From contig NZ_WEGI01000001.1 in the NCBI RefSeq assembly GCF_009604425.1, positions 558,001 to 622,000 on the forward strand: a stretch of DNA of 64,000 bases, read 5' to 3'. Positions 27,901 through 42,900 of this stretch are shown here, in pieces. The stretch is from Nocardia aurantia. GTDB taxonomy: Bacteria; Actinomycetota; Actinomycetes; Mycobacteriales; Mycobacteriaceae. Below the pieces are notes generated by a model. The model ran no database searches and was not told where the DNA came from. It saw only the letters and a program-made list of their open reading frames with translations. Position 1 is the first letter of the stretch; every line of letters starts with the position of its first letter. The position numbers and the translations under genes were made by a program.

Positions 27901-30900
27901 CGGTGATCCAGCCGTTGGACTCGTCGGTGACGCGGCCCACGGAGACTCCGGTGATCCAGCCGACGGACGACGCGCTGGTGCCGCCGCCGGTCCCGGCGCA
28001 CCAGCCGGTGCCCGAGACGACGGCCTCCGGTGCGCAACCGACCCGGCCGGCCGATCATCCGGCACCGGGCAATACCACCGAACATCCTGCGGTCGTGGGC
28101 AATCCGGCCCGGCAACGGACGAGCGTGGCACGCTTCCTCACCGAGGGTGTGCCGAATCAGCAGCTCGCCAGGGCGATCGGGCTCGATCATCGCGGCGCTG
28201 GTGCGCTCACCGGCCTTCTCCAGGATCCCGGGCCGCGACTGCAAGCGCTGGAAAACCTGCTCACCGATCTGACCGGCGCCGTGCCCACCGAGAAGAAGGC
28301 GCAGGTGCAGGAGCTCACCACCGTGCGGCGCCTGACGGATCTGCTGCGGGACGAGGGAATCGTGCGCGGGTCGACGGCGCCGACCGTCGCTCACGTGGAC
28401 CGGCTGCTGCACGAATTCCACACCGGAGTCGTCGGCGGCGAGATATCCCCGCTGCACCGCACGCTGCTGCTCGACGTCCTGGACAAGCTGAAGGTGAAGG
28501 GCCAGGCGATCACGGTCACCCAGGCCCGCGACGCCTACCGGCAGTTCCTCACCCGGCCCGCCGCCACCCTCGGCGGCCGGGTGGTGCAGGTCCGCGATCT
28601 CCCGGCCGAATTCGACCGGCTCACCGCGTCTTCGGCGGTACTCCCGGCCCGACTGCTCATCGCGGGAGTCGGCCGCGACGGCCTGCGCCGGGTACAGGAC
28701 CGGATGACATCGGATCTGCTGCCGAAGCTGCGCGCCGCCGATCCCGCTCTGGTGCACGAGATTCCGAAGGAGATGAATTTCGCCTGGCTGGGTGGTGAGC
28801 TCAGCCCGACAGCGCTGGCCAACATCAAGTCGTGGCTGAAGTCGGCGGGTGATTCGAACTGGTCGTTCACGCTGTGGACGCAGGGCGGCTACGACAAGGT
28901 CCGCGCCCAGCTGGCCGGGGACCCCGAACTCGCCGCCGCCGCGGACAAATTCATCGTCCGCGACGATCTGCGCGACATCGTCGCGGACATCGGTGGCGAC
29001 GAACTGGCCGCCATGTACGAAGTGAGCCTGCAGGCCGGTGCGTTCAACCTGGTCTCGGACATCGGCCGTTACGCGGTGCTGAAATTGCGCGGCGGCGTGT
29101 ACGCCGACGTGGACCTGGCCCCCGGTCCGGTGAAGCTGGCCGACCTCGCGCCGATGTATCTGCACGAGGACGACGTCCCGGTGTTCGGCCCGCTGATTCG
29201 CGACGGAAAATCCTTGAACCGCAAGGAATATCAGGACCTGCCGGTCGAGGAGAGGCTGCGGCGCGAGGTCGAGAATCAGTACCGGGACGGCTGGATGGGC
29301 AACCACTTCATCGTGGCGCCGCCGAATTCCCGGTACCTGGCCGATCTCATGACGGCGATTCCGGAAAAGCTCATCGAGCAGTACCACCGGTCGGACGCGG
29401 CCGCGATCCGCGCCGACCGCGAGCAGCTCGAGCAGATGTTGCGCGGATTGCTGCAGGCCGAGATCGAGAAGGGCCACAACGACTTCACCCGGGAATACCG
29501 GCAGTTGCTGGAATCGCTGCACAGCGGTGGCATCGGGGCCATTCCCGCCGCGGTGCTGCGCCTGCAACAACTCGCGACGCTGCGCGGCGCGCAGCCGCAA
29601 CTGGCCCGCTACGCCGCCCATATCAGCGGCCCGCTGCTGATGCGGACCCTGAAGGGGCCGGCCGAGACCGTGCACGGCACCATCGCGAACTACGCCGCCC
29701 GGGTGTTCGGGTTGAACGCGCTGGTCTCGGCGGATTACGCGGCCGCGATGGATCCCGGCATCCTCGCCGCGTTCAAGGCCCTGGGCTGGCTGACCGCCGA
29801 GAGCGACGTGCAGCTCGACAAGACCACCACGACCACGACGACCACCTCGACGGCGACCCCGGCGACCGGCCCGGTCCACACCGCGCCGGTGGTCCCGGTC
29901 ACGGCGACCACGGCCCACCTCCCGCCGGCTCCGGCCGTGCCGATCACCACCACCACCTCGACCGCGACCCGGCCCCCGGCGGCTCCGCTGGTGTCGCCCA
30001 CCCACGATCAGCGCCGGGACGAGGCCCGGCTGCTGTTCGACGGCAAGTTCTCCGGGGCGCTGGACGTGGCCCGGCAGCGCGGCCGTGGCGCGGTGATCGA
30101 CCTGCGGGACAACCTGTCCCGGTCGGCGGATCCGGTGGCGCGGGCGGCCGCGGCGGCGCTCACCCGGCTGCTCGCCGCGCCCGATCCGGAACGGGCCTTC
30201 ACCGAACTGCGTGCCCGGCGCTGGTCCCCGACCGCGGCGCAGTTGCAGGCGTTGCACGCGGCCGGGCTCGAACCGGCCATGGTCGAGGCCAACGGGAACT
30301 GCCTGTTCGAATCCTTCGTGATCTCCTCGGGCAGTACGAAGGATCATCTGACCGTCCGGGACGAGGCGGTCGGCCACATCGTGGCGAACCGGGCGACGTT
30401 CCTCGCGCTCTATCACCCGGAGGGCGTCGCGGAGCAGGATCGCGCGGTGAGATTCGATCGGGACCTGCGGCAACTGCGGTCGTCCGGGGTCTACAACAAC
30501 GATCTGGCCGATCTGTTGCCGCGGGCGATCACGGAATCGCAGCACACGACGATCGCGATCATCGATGATCGATGGCCGGCGCCGATCGGCGATCCGGCGA
30601 CCGCCGGCGCGGTGCTGGTCCGCGTCGATTACGGTGGCGGCCATTATCACGCCGGCGTCCGGCCGGCGGCCGCCGATCTCGGCGGGCAGCGCGCTCGGCC
30701 CAGCGGACCGGCGCCGTCCACCGCGCCGCGGTCCGGTCCGGCATCCTGGCAGCCCATGGGCGATGTCGCCGATCCGATGTTCACCACCCTGGCCCGGATG
30801 TTCAATGCCGGTTCCGCGCACCAGGTCCGGTCGATGCTCGCCGCCGAACTCCAGCAGAATTCCGCGCATCATCGGCAGACGATGCTGTCCGAGCGCGCGC

Positions 30901-33900
30901 TGGCCCAGTGGGCCGCCGAGCGCACGCAACGACAGCGGTTCGACGCGCGCGCCGCTACCGACGCGGCGTTCGCGGCGGCGAACAAGGCGGCGGAAGATCA
31001 ACGGCGGCAAGCGTTCGACGCGAATTTCGCGCGGGAATCCGATGCCCGGCTGCGCCGCGCGATCGCCCAATTGCACAATCCGGCACACGATTTCGAGCGG
31101 CATCCCGTCCTCGACGCCGACCTCACGCATCGGGAGTTGCTGGTCCTCGCGGGTCATCGGTTCGGTGTCAACCTGGTCCTGGAGCGGCCCGCCGGCCCGC
31201 CGGCCCGGATCGCGGAACCCCACCGGCGGCAGACCTTCCACGTGCGCCGCGCCGCGCCCGGCCGCTACGAGATCGGACTCAACGCCGACGGCTCGCTGTT
31301 CGCGGCGGTGCGTCCGATCGAGCCTGCCGCGCAACCGATTCCGGGCGCGATCCCGCGCGAGGAGATCCCGGCGCCGTTGACCCGGGTGCTCGCGTCGCGG
31401 GGGGTCCCGCTGCTCGACGGCGCGGTGCTCGGGCCCAACTACGCCGGGGAGAACCGGCCGATCCGGACCGTCACCCAGCTCGATCTCGGCCTGACCGAAC
31501 GGGAATGGGCCGATCGCACGTCGAAGCTGAACACGCCGAAGTTCCAGTTCTCGACCCCGACCCACTACATGACGGCGGAGGAACGCGAGCAGCATCGCAT
31601 CTTCGTCGGGCCGGACGGCCGGTTGTACCAGGCGCGCGACGGTGCTCCCTTCACCACCCCGGGCGCGAAATTCGTCATGGACGAATTCGGCAACCTGTAC
31701 TCGGGCAACACCACGGTGGTGACGTTCCACTCCTCGTTCCTCGGCGGCCGGACCGTCACGGGCGCCGGGTATCTCGTCGTGGACAACGGCGTGCTGCGCG
31801 TGATGACCGACCACAGCGGCCATTACCGCCCGCGGTACGAGATGAACGACTACGCCTTCGATCTGCTGCGCCGCCAGGGCCTGGTACCGGCCTCGAACTT
31901 CGAACGCCGCGGCTTCGATCCGACCCATCGCACCGGCCTCGCCGGGCCGGTGCGGGAACGGATCGGTGAGCAGGCGCGGCAGGCCGCCGAGGTCGCCCGG
32001 TTGCGCCGGGTGCTGCTCGCGCAGGACGCGGTGCTGAGCCGGCGCGAGCGGCTCGCGAATTCGCCTGTGGTGCAGGGACAACTACAGATGGAGCGCGAGG
32101 AACTCGCGGCCCGCGACCGCGACCTCACCGCCTGGACGCAACTGCTGGCGCAGGGCAAGGTGCGGCCCTCGGTGGATCTGGACCTGTGGGCGCATCCCGC
32201 GCCGGCGTCCGAACAGGATCGCATCGTGCCGCCGGGGTTCCCCGCCCCGTCGCGCACCGTGACCGACGTCCGCACCCGCACAGGGGAACTGGTGACCTGG
32301 TGGCAGACCCACGGCCGCCGGTGGTGGCACGATCTGCACGTCACCGACCTCGCCCCGGAATACCAGCGCCGGCTGGCGATCGACTTCCCGGAACTGCGCA
32401 ATGCCGAGGGCATTCCGGCCGAGGTCCGCAACACACTGAACCGCCTCTACATCGATGCGGAACTGGCGCACCTGGACGGAAGACCCAACCTGTCGCCGAT
32501 GGAACAGCAACGGCGGCAGAACCTGCGGAACACGCTCGGCGCCCTCTACGACGCCGGGCTGGAGGCGTGGCTGACCGCCGGGCAGGCCGGGCTCGACCCG
32601 CCACCGGTCCACCTGCTGCGCTTCGAACCGGACGCGTTCGACGGGCGCGGTGTGGTGGTGCTGGGATTCGGTGACATCGATCTCGCGAGTTCGGTCGCCT
32701 GGCACGCGACCGGTCTCCAGGCCGCGCCGGTGTCGATGTCCGGTGAGTTGTCCACCGGCATGGCGCATTACGTCGAGACCGCGAAGGCGAATCCCACCGG
32801 AGAGTCGGCCGCCGTGGTCTGGCTGGACCATGGTGGAGCGACCGGATCCGGTTCGCGGACAGCGGTTTCCGGGACGCCACAGCAGGAGCGGGCCCGCCGG
32901 TTGCGGACCGCCTTGACGACCTTCGACAAGGCCCGCCGGACCGCCGCGGGCGGCGAGCCCGGCGTCCGGGTCCAGGTGTTCGACGGCGCCACGGCGACGA
33001 GGGGTCAGGTGACCGGCGCCAACGGCGCCACCGTCGGCGTGCACTACGCGGTCGCGGAGGTGATCTCGGAACTCGAGCGGCACGGCCATGTGGCGATGCC
33101 CGCGCTGAACGACACCGCCGATACGACGATCCCGACCGGCACCCCGGCGCCGGCGCAGTCGCATCCGAACCCGTCGCAACAGCACGACGAAGCGCCGCAG
33201 GTCGCCGGTGACACCGGTGCGCCGGCGCAGCAGCTGCGGAACTGGTTCGCGCGCAACGTCTTCAACGACGCCTTCGACCGGGCCGTACGCGGGCGGCCGG
33301 TGCGCGACGGCACGGTCACCGATCCGGAGCGCACCGATCTCACGGGCCTGTCGCGGGACGCGCTGGAACCGGTGGCGGGCCCCGGCCTGTTCACCGAGGG
33401 AACTCCCGAATCCGGCGCCGCCTGGCAGGATTACGAGGTCGCGGACTTCTTCCACTGGATGGAGACCGGTATCGCACCGGCCGACGCGATACCCGCGCCG
33501 CAACGCCACGACGGAATCGCCGCACCGGTCGCCGCCGCCACCGGGCAGCCGACTCAGCCGCACTCACAGGCGATTTCGTTCGACAACCTGCATCGCTACA
33601 TCGCCCCCGCCGTCGAGGAGTGGATACCGGGTGACCGCACGGTGGTGCTGGACGACAACGGCACCGCGCACCGATTCGACGGCGACGGCTGGCGGCGCGT
33701 CGCCGGCCCGACGATCACCGCGCAGGGCACCGGCCGCGAATACATCGGCCTGGTGCCCTGGGATCAGGAGAACGACGACAACCCGATCTGGGTGAGCAAG
33801 GGAATCGTCGCGCGGGCCTTCGAGGAGCAGAAGGCGGGCTGGTTCTCCTCGAAGAAGTATCTGATGCCCAAGGCGGGCATGTTCTTCGACGGCGACGACG

Positions 33901-36900
33901 GACGCGTGGTAGCGCTGCCGCCGGGATCCCCGGTCACCGTCCGGCCGGTGGAGCTGTCCGACGGCACAGTGGACACGAGCCGGACCCTGGTCCGGGATCC
34001 CGGCGACCGGGACCCCCGTACCGCGTGGCGCCGGATGCCGACGGCCGTCACGGGGATCCGGATGTCGCCGTTGCGTACCTTCACCGATCCGCTGTGGGGT
34101 CCGCAGGGCCCGCGGGAATCGGATGTGCGCCAAGGCGAATTGGGCGACTGCTACCTGATCTCGAACATGATCGAGCTGTCCCGCAGCCCCGAGCTGCTCC
34201 AGGAAATGATGCGCGACCTGGGTGATTCGGTCGCGGTGCGGTTCTTCGACAAGAATCGCGACGAGGTCTGGATCAAGGTGTCCAAGGACCTCTACCTCAC
34301 CCCTCGCGGCACCGCCCGCAACGCGGACGTCCGCGGCGGGGCACTGTGGCCCGCGATGCTGGAGAAGGCGTACGCGGTGTTCCGCGGCGGCGAGAAGGGT
34401 TACGTCGGAATCGACGGCGACTCCTCGCACGCCGCCGCCGCGGCCCTGATGCCGGAGACTCTGCCGGGCAGCGCCCGGCCGCGTCCCGGACGCACGGTGG
34501 GCGACAGCTATTTCCTGCATCCGATGCGGCTGGATCTCGACACGCTGCACCGAACACTCGGCGGCGACCTGGAATTCGCGCGCGCGATCGGTTCCATGCA
34601 GATCGAATGGAACGAGGCGATACAGGCGCACGTCGCCCGGGAACGCAATCCGTTCGGCCTCGAAGAGGACGAAGAACGGATGCAGTTGCTGCTGGCGCAG
34701 CACGGCGGTGATGTGTCCGCGGCCGTCCACGCCTTCATGGACCACATCCGATGGCAGAATCCGGCGCTCAGCGACGCGTTCCGGAATTTCGTGCAACGGC
34801 GGCTCACTCCGGATCAGCTGACTCGGTGGGCCCCGCAGATCGAACGGCTCGTCGGTCTCGCCGCCTCGGACGAACAGTGGCGCACCGCCACACCGGATCC
34901 GGTCGTGACGCAAACGGTCGCCGAACGCGTCCAATATGCCCTGGACCGTGGCGATCTGGTGATGATCGACACCCGGAGGTGGGGCGCGCGCCGCGAGGAC
35001 CTCGTGGAATTCCCCGGCCTGGTCAGCACACACAGTTACGCGGTGCTCGGGGTCGAGCGGAACGCCGCCGGGGATCCGGTGTCGCTGGTCCTGCGCAACC
35101 CGTGGCGCCGGCACGCGCCGATCGGGGCCGCACCCGCGCAGCCGATGCCCGGAATCCGGTACGGCGCCGACGGTCTGCTGTACGTGGGGCTGGAACATCT
35201 CGGCAAGTTCGGCGGGATCACGGTCAGCGGCGCCGGCGCCCGGGGCCTGTTCGGCATCGACCGGGTGGCGGAGACCACCCTCGATCGCGCGGTGCGCACC
35301 GGCACCTCACCGGCCACCGCGGTCGGCGTTGTGCCGGCCGTGGCAGCCGAAACAACGCCCGGCCGTACGAGTTTGGCGACCTTCCTGTCCCGGGGCACAC
35401 CGGAACAGCAACTGGCGAAGGCGATCGGCCTGCACCATCACAGCGACCGGATCACCGGCCGCTTCCAGGATCCGGGACCGCGGTTGCGGGCGCTGGAGTC
35501 GCTGCTCACGGACCTGGGCGGTGTCCCGGCCGGCGACGCGGCGCGGGTCCGGGAACTGACCATCGTCCGGCGACTGTCGGATCTGTTGCGGGACTCCGGA
35601 ATCGTGGCCGGTACGACGGCCCCGGCCGTGGCGCACGTCGATCGGTTGATCTCCCGATTCCACACCGGGACTGCGCTCGGACCGGTGACCGACCTGCATC
35701 GGACGCTGCTGCTGGACGTGCTCGAGGCCGTGAAGGTGCCGGGACAGGCGACCTCGGTCGCCCGGGCCCGCGCCGCCTACTTGCAGTTCCTCACCAGACC
35801 CGGTGCGGTCCTGGGCAACAGGCGACTGACGGTCGCCGACGTCGTCACCGAATTCCCGCGGTCGACGGCCACGAGCGCCGTACTGCCGGCCCGGTTGCTC
35901 ATCGCCGGTGCGGCGCGAGCCGGTCTCACCCGGACGCACGCGCGGATGTCCGCGGAGCTGATGCCGCAGCTGCGCGCCGCCGATCCCACTCTGGTGCACG
36001 AGATTCCGAAGGAGATGAATTTCGCCTGGTTCGGAGGTGAGCTCAGTCCGTCGGCACTGGCGAACATCAAGTCGTGGGTGAAATCGGCGGGCGACTCCGA
36101 CTGGACCTTCACCCTGTGGACCCAGGGCGGCTACGACCGGGTCCGGGCCCAGCTGGAGCGGGATCCGGAACTCGCCGCAGCCGCGGGCAAATTCGTCGTC
36201 CGGGACGATCTGCGCGACATCGTCGACGACGTGGGCGGCGGCGAGTTGGCCGCGATGTACGAATTGGGTCTGCGGACAGGCGCTTTCAACCTGGTCTCGG
36301 ACATCGGGCGCTACGCCGTGCTGAAACTGCGCGGTGGCGTGTACGCCGATGTGGACCTGGCGCCCGGGGACGTGAAACTCGCGGACCTCGCGCCGATGTA
36401 CCTGCACGAGGACGATATCCCGATTCTCGGCCCACTGATCCGCGACGCGTCCGGTCTGGAGGATATGGATCAGACCCTGCCCCGCGCGGAGCAATTGCGG
36501 CGCAAGGTCGAGGAGTCCTACCGGGACGGCTGGATGGGTAACCACTTCATCGTGGCGCCACCGAATTCCCGGTACCTCGCCGACCTGATGACGGCGCTTC
36601 CCGGTCAGATCCTCGCCGAGTACCACCCGCAGGATCAGGGCCCGTTCCTGGCGGATCAGGCGCAGCTCGAGCAGATGCTGCTCGACGTGGTGGAGGCCGA
36701 GAGCAAGGGACAGCTCACCGACGTGGGCCGGGAATACAAGCAGTTGCTGGAGGAACTGCGCACCGGCGGGATCGCGGCACTGCCGGCCGCGCTGCTGCGC
36801 CTGCAGACGCTGGCGGCGCTGCGCGGGCTGCCGGTCGAATTGGCCCTGCTCGCCGCGTATCTCACCGGTCCGATGCTGATGCGGACCGATATGGCCAGGC

Positions 36901-39900
36901 CGGAGGCGCTGCACGGCGGCATCGCGCACTACGCCCGCCGGGTGTACGGACTGACCTCGATGTCCGACGCCGACTACGCCGCGGTCATGGACCCCGGCGT
37001 CCTCACCGCGTACCAGGCGCTGGGCTGGCTGACCGACGAGAGTGAGGCGCAACTCGGCAAGCAGGCGTCCGCGGCCGCCGGCACCGGACAGCCGGCGGCG
37101 GCGGTCGCCGCGACCGCGGCGGTGACGGCCACGACCACCGGTCATCCCGAGGCGGACTGGGTGGCGGCGCCCACGGCCGACCACGACGATCGGCGGGCCG
37201 CGGCGCGGTCGCTGTTCGACGGCGACTTCTCGCAGGCGCTCGCGTTGTCCCGCGGTCACGGTCGCTACAGCCTCGAGATCCTCCGGAACATCCTCGCCCG
37301 GCGCGGCGATGCCGAGGCCGCGGTGGCCGCCGCGGCGTTGGAGCGGATCCTGCGCGCCGACGACATGGACCGCGCGTTCGACGAGTTGCATTCGCTGGTC
37401 TGGGCTCCGGACCGGGCCCAGCTCCAGGCCGTGGCGGCCGCCGGCCTACAGCTGAAAACCGTTGAACCGGACGGCAATTGCCTGTTCCAGTCGTTCGTCG
37501 CGGCATCCGGCAGCCGGAAGGCCCATCTGCAGGTCCGCAACGAGGCGATCGCGCACATCCAGGCCGACCGAGCCGCCTTCTTCGCCCTCTACCATCCGCA
37601 GGGGGTGGCGGACGCGGACCGGGCCGCGCACTTCGACCGGGAACTGGCCGAGCTGCTCAGCAGCGGCGTCTACAACAACAACCTGGCCGACCTGCTGCCC
37701 AAGGCGATCTCCGAATCGCAGCGCACCACGATCGCGATCCTCGACGACCGCTGGGCCACCCCGATCGGCGACCCGGCCACGGCGACCGCCGTGCTGGTGC
37801 GCGTGGATTACGGTGGCGGCCACTATCATGCGGCGGTCCGGCCGGAGGTGGAACAGACCACGCCGGTGACCGCGCCGGCGACCGGCCCGGCGACCTGGGA
37901 GCCGGTGACCGCCGCGCGTGATCCGCTGTTCACCACGCTGGCCCGGACCTTCAACGCCGGTACCTCCGACGACGTGCGCTGGGCGCTCGCCGAGACCCTG
38001 GAGCAGGATTTCCGGAACTACCTGGACACCCTGCAATTCGGTCCGCTCGAGGCCGCCTGGGCGGAGGAACAGCGCCGCCGGCAGGAGTTCGACGACTGGG
38101 TCGCCGCCGAACCCGGCACGCGGGCACCGTATCTGGACGGGGAACGCCATCAGCGGGAGCAGTTCGATCGCGACCACTGGTTGCAGTCCGCCGACCGGAT
38201 CCGGCAGGTGATCGCGTTGTTGCGCGATCCCGGCCACGATTTCGAGATCCACTCGTCCCGCAACGCCGATATGACGCATCGGCAATTGCTGATGCTCGCG
38301 AGCCACACGTTCGGCGCCAACATCGTCGTGGACCACGGCGCCGGGGCGGGCACGGTCGTGTCGGAGTTCCCGCAGGGCAAGACCGTTCATCTGCGCAGCA
38401 CCACTCCCGGCAGCTACGAGATCGGGCTCAACGCGGACGGATCGCTGTTCTCGGCGGTCCGCCCGCGCGAACCGGCAGCGCATCCGGCGCCGGACGCCAT
38501 ACCGCGCGAACAGATTCCGGCCGCCTTCGACAAGGTGCTGGCGTCCCAGGGAATTCCGCTGCTCGACGGCGCGGTGCTGGGCCCGAACTACGCGGGCGAG
38601 AACCGGCCGATCCGAGTGCTCACGAATGTCGAACTCGGCCTGACCGATGCGCAATGGGCGGCGCGCACCGCGACGCTGAACACCCCGAAGTTCCAGTTCT
38701 CCACGCCGACGCACTACATGACGGCGGCGGAGCGCGAACAGCATCGCCTGTTCATCGGCCCGGACGGCCGCCTGTACCAGGCGTTCGACGGCGCCCCGTT
38801 CCACACGCCCGGCGCGAAATTCGTGATGGACGAATTCGGCAACCTGTACGCCGGTGACACCACGGTGGTGTCGTTCCATTCCTCGTTCCTCGGCGGCCGG
38901 ACGGTCACCGCCGCGGGCTATCTCATCGCGGACAACGGCCGGCTGCTGGTGATGACCGACCACAGCGGCCACTACCGGCCGCGGCCGGAGATGAACGACT
39001 TCGCCCTGGACCTGTTGCGGCGCCGCGGTTTGCAGATCCCGCCGGGATTCGAGCGCCGGGTCTTCGACGAGACGCACAACGGCCTCAACGGCGCGGTGCG
39101 CGAGCGGACCGGGGAACTGGCCCGGCAGACCGCGGAGGTCGCGCGATTGCGGCGTCTGCTGGCCGCACAGGGCCGGGTGCTGCGGCAACGCGAAAGGCGT
39201 GCCGGCACACCGGAAACACGTCTGCAACTGCTGACGGAACGCGCACGGCACGAGCGCTCGCAGCAGGACCTCCAGGACTGGTCGCGACTGCTCGAACGCA
39301 ATCAGGTGCGTCCGTCGACCGAGGTGGACCTGTGGTCGCATCCCGAACCGGTGTCCGAACAGGACCGGATCGTGCCGCCGGAATTCCCGCGCGCGGCACG
39401 GTCGAATCCGGACGCGGCCGACCGGACCCACCGGCTGGCCACCTGGTGGCGGCAGCACGGCCGGCAGTGGTGGAACGATCTGCGGTTCGCCGACCTGTCC
39501 CAGGAGTACCAGTACCGGCTGGCCCTCGATTACCCGGAACTCCGCAATGCCGACGGCATTCCGGCGGTCGTGCGTGACACGCTCAATCGAACCTATCTCG
39601 AGGTGGAGCTGCGCAAGCTCGCCGAGAACGCCACGCCGACACCGCGGCAGGGACTACGGCAGCAGAACCTGGAGAACATGCTCGGTGTCCTGTTCGACGC
39701 CGAACTAGAGGCCCGGCTGACCGCCGCTCGCACCGGAATCGCCACGCCGCCGGTGCATCTGCTGAAATTCGATCCGGACGCGTTCGACGGTCGCGGCGCG
39801 GTGGTGCTGGCCTTCGGCGACATCGACACGGCGTCCGCCGTCACCTGGCACGTGACGCGCGGTGACACCCCGCCGACCACGATCGCCCCGGAAACGGCCG

Positions 39901-42900
39901 CCGCGATGGCGCAGTTCGCGCGGGATTCGGGCGGGCCGCCGATCGCGTCGGTGGTGTGGTCCGACCATCGAGGGACAGGCGGAACTCGTTCGCCGGCAAC
40001 ATGGTTCGGAACCTCGCCGGCGGCCCGCACGAGCGCGTTGCGGAATGCGTTGTCCGCCTTCGGCGCGGCCCGTCGCGCGACCACGATCGACGAGGACGAT
40101 GTCCCGGTGCGGATCGTCGACGCGACCATCGGTGCCGGCCCCGCGCGCACCGGAACCGAGGTGACGGATCGGGCCGGCGATCCCGCCGGGATCCGGTCCG
40201 CCGTAGCCGCTGGGGTCACGAAAACCGAAGGCGCACCGCACGTCACGGCATCCGCACCGTCGTCCGACCATACCGGGAGTACCGTTCCCGCGACCGCCGA
40301 CGAGGTATCGGCGGCGATCGAATCGGCCCGTGGCCGTGGGTTTTCCGTGAACTTCCCGTCCCGCGCCACCTCGGACCGGCAGCTGGCCGAGGCGATCGGC
40401 CTGCACCACCGGCACGACCGGTTGACGGGCCGGTTCCACGATCCGAGACCGCAGCTGCGGGCGCTGGAGAATCTGCGCGCGGCCCTGTCCGGGCCGGCGC
40501 GTGCCGACCGGGCGGAGCATGTCCGGGACCTCACCACGGTCCGGCGCCTCGCGGATCTGCTGCGGTCCGAGGGCATCGTGCGCGGTTCGGCGCTGCCGAC
40601 CGTCGCGCACGTCGATCAGCTGCTGGCCCGATTCGACACCCGCCGCACCGCGACCCCGATGCAGCGGGCCCTGCTGCTCGACGTGCTGGATCGGCAGAAG
40701 GTCCCGGGCCGGCGGCTGACGGTGGTCGAGGTCCGAAATGCTTACCGGCAGTTCGGCACCCGTGCGGTCGGGTCCCCACAGCGGCTCACCGTCGACGGTG
40801 TGTCCCGCCGATTCGACCAACTGACGGCCAGCGGCGCGGTGCTGCCGGCGCGGTTGCTCATCGCGGGTGTCGACCGGGACGGCCTGCGGCGGCTGCGCGA
40901 TCTGATGACCGCGAACCTGATGCCGCAGTTGATCGCCGCGGACGCGAGCCGGGTGCACCCGGTACCGCGGGAGATGAATTTCGCGGTATCGGGGCGTGCG
41001 CTGACGCCGGCGGAGCTCGCCAATATCAAGGCGTGGATGACGTCGGCCGGTGAGACCGGATGGACCTTCGCGCTGTGGACCGAGGCCGGCAACGACCGGC
41101 TCCGCGACCAGTTGGCGAACGACCCGGAGATGGCCGCGTTCGCCGGCAGATTCACGGTGCGCGACGATCTGGCGGATGTCGTCGCCCGGGTCGGCGATCA
41201 GGCGCTGGCGGACACCTACCGGGCGGCCGTGAGCTCCGGCGATACGCGCGTCACGGCGGAGATCGGCCGCATCGCGGTGTTGCTTTCCCGCGGTGGGATA
41301 TTCGCCGATCCCGGCCTGGCGCCCGGGGCCGTACGGCTGGCCGATGTCCAGCCGATGCAGTTGCACGAGAACGACATTCCGATCTTCGCGCCGATGCTCT
41401 TCGACCGCCCGGTGCCATCGGAGATCGAGGGGCTCACCCATTCGGAGCAGGTGCGGCGGGAGGTCGACCTGCAGTATCGGCGCGGGCAGATGAACGACCG
41501 GTTCATGGTCGCGCCGCCCGGTTCGCGGTACCTCGCCCACCGCCTGGCGATGATCGTGGCGGATCCGAACACCACCCAGCAGGCCGATTTCGACGTCGTC
41601 GCGAACACGATCTCGGACTACGTGCTGGACGTGTTCGGGCTGACCCTGGCGTCCGGGGACCATGCCGCCACGCTCGACGCGACGGTTCTCGCGGCGTTCA
41701 AGGCGTCGGCCTGGTCGACGAACAAGGGGACGGTGCCGTTCGCCGCGGTGGCGGCCGCCGATGCGGCTACGGCGACCGACACCACGCCCGCTTCGGTCAC
41801 CCCGGCCGCCGTGAACCCCGTCACCCCCACGGCGCCGGTCACGACCGGGCGCCCGGTGTTCACCGCCGGGCCCGAACAGCTCCGGGACGCGGCGCGGGCG
41901 CTGTTCGACGGCATCTACTCCGGGCCGCTGGACCTGGCCCGGCGGCAGGGCCGCGACGGCCTCGTCACGATGCGGGACACGATCTCCCTACTCCCCACCT
42001 CCGAGGCCCGTGCGGCCGTCGCGGGCCTGGATCAGCTCCTGAACGCGACCGACCTCGAGGCCGCCGTCGCCGAATTGCGAACCTATCGGTGGGCCCCGAG
42101 TCACTCGCAGACCGCGGCACTGCGGGCGGCGGGCCTGACGCTGACCGAGGTCGCGGCCGCCGGCAACTGCATGTTCCAATCGTTCGTCGTCGCCTCGGAA
42201 AGTACGAAGCACCACTTGACGATTCGCGACGAGGCGCTCGACTACATCGCGGCGAACCGTGCGGTCTTCCTGGGGCTCTACCATCCGCGCGGCGTGGCCG
42301 ACCAGAACCGCGCGCGGACGTTCGACCACGAACTGAAGCAATTGCGCACCGCCGGTGTCTACAACAACGATCTGGCGGATCTGCTGCCCCGGGCGATCGC
42401 GGAATCACAGGGAAAGACGATCGCGATCATCGACGAACGGTGGCCGACCCCGGCGGCCGACATCGCCGCCGCGGACGCCGTGCTGGTTCGAATCGACTAC
42501 GGCGGCGGTCATTATCACGCGGCGGTGCGCCTCACCGCCGCGGCGGCCACCCAGCAACCGGCCACGGTCGCCCCGCGGTCCGGTCCCGCGGCCTGGGAAC
42601 CGATGGGTATCACCGCGGATCCGATCTTCGCCACGCTGGCGCGGATGTTCGACGTCGATTCCGTGCGGGAGATACGGCGACTGCTCGCCGCCGAACTGCA
42701 GCGAAATCTTCCGCACTATCGGCAGACGATGATCTCGGAGGCTGCGGCCGCACAATGGGCGGCCGAACGCGTCCGGCGGCAGAACCATCTGGTCCGGGCC
42801 GCCGCGGATCCGGCCTGGGCCGCCGCCAACGCCGGCCTGGAGCGGCAGATCCGAGATGTGTTCGACCAGAATTTCCGGGACCGGACGAATACCCGCCTGC

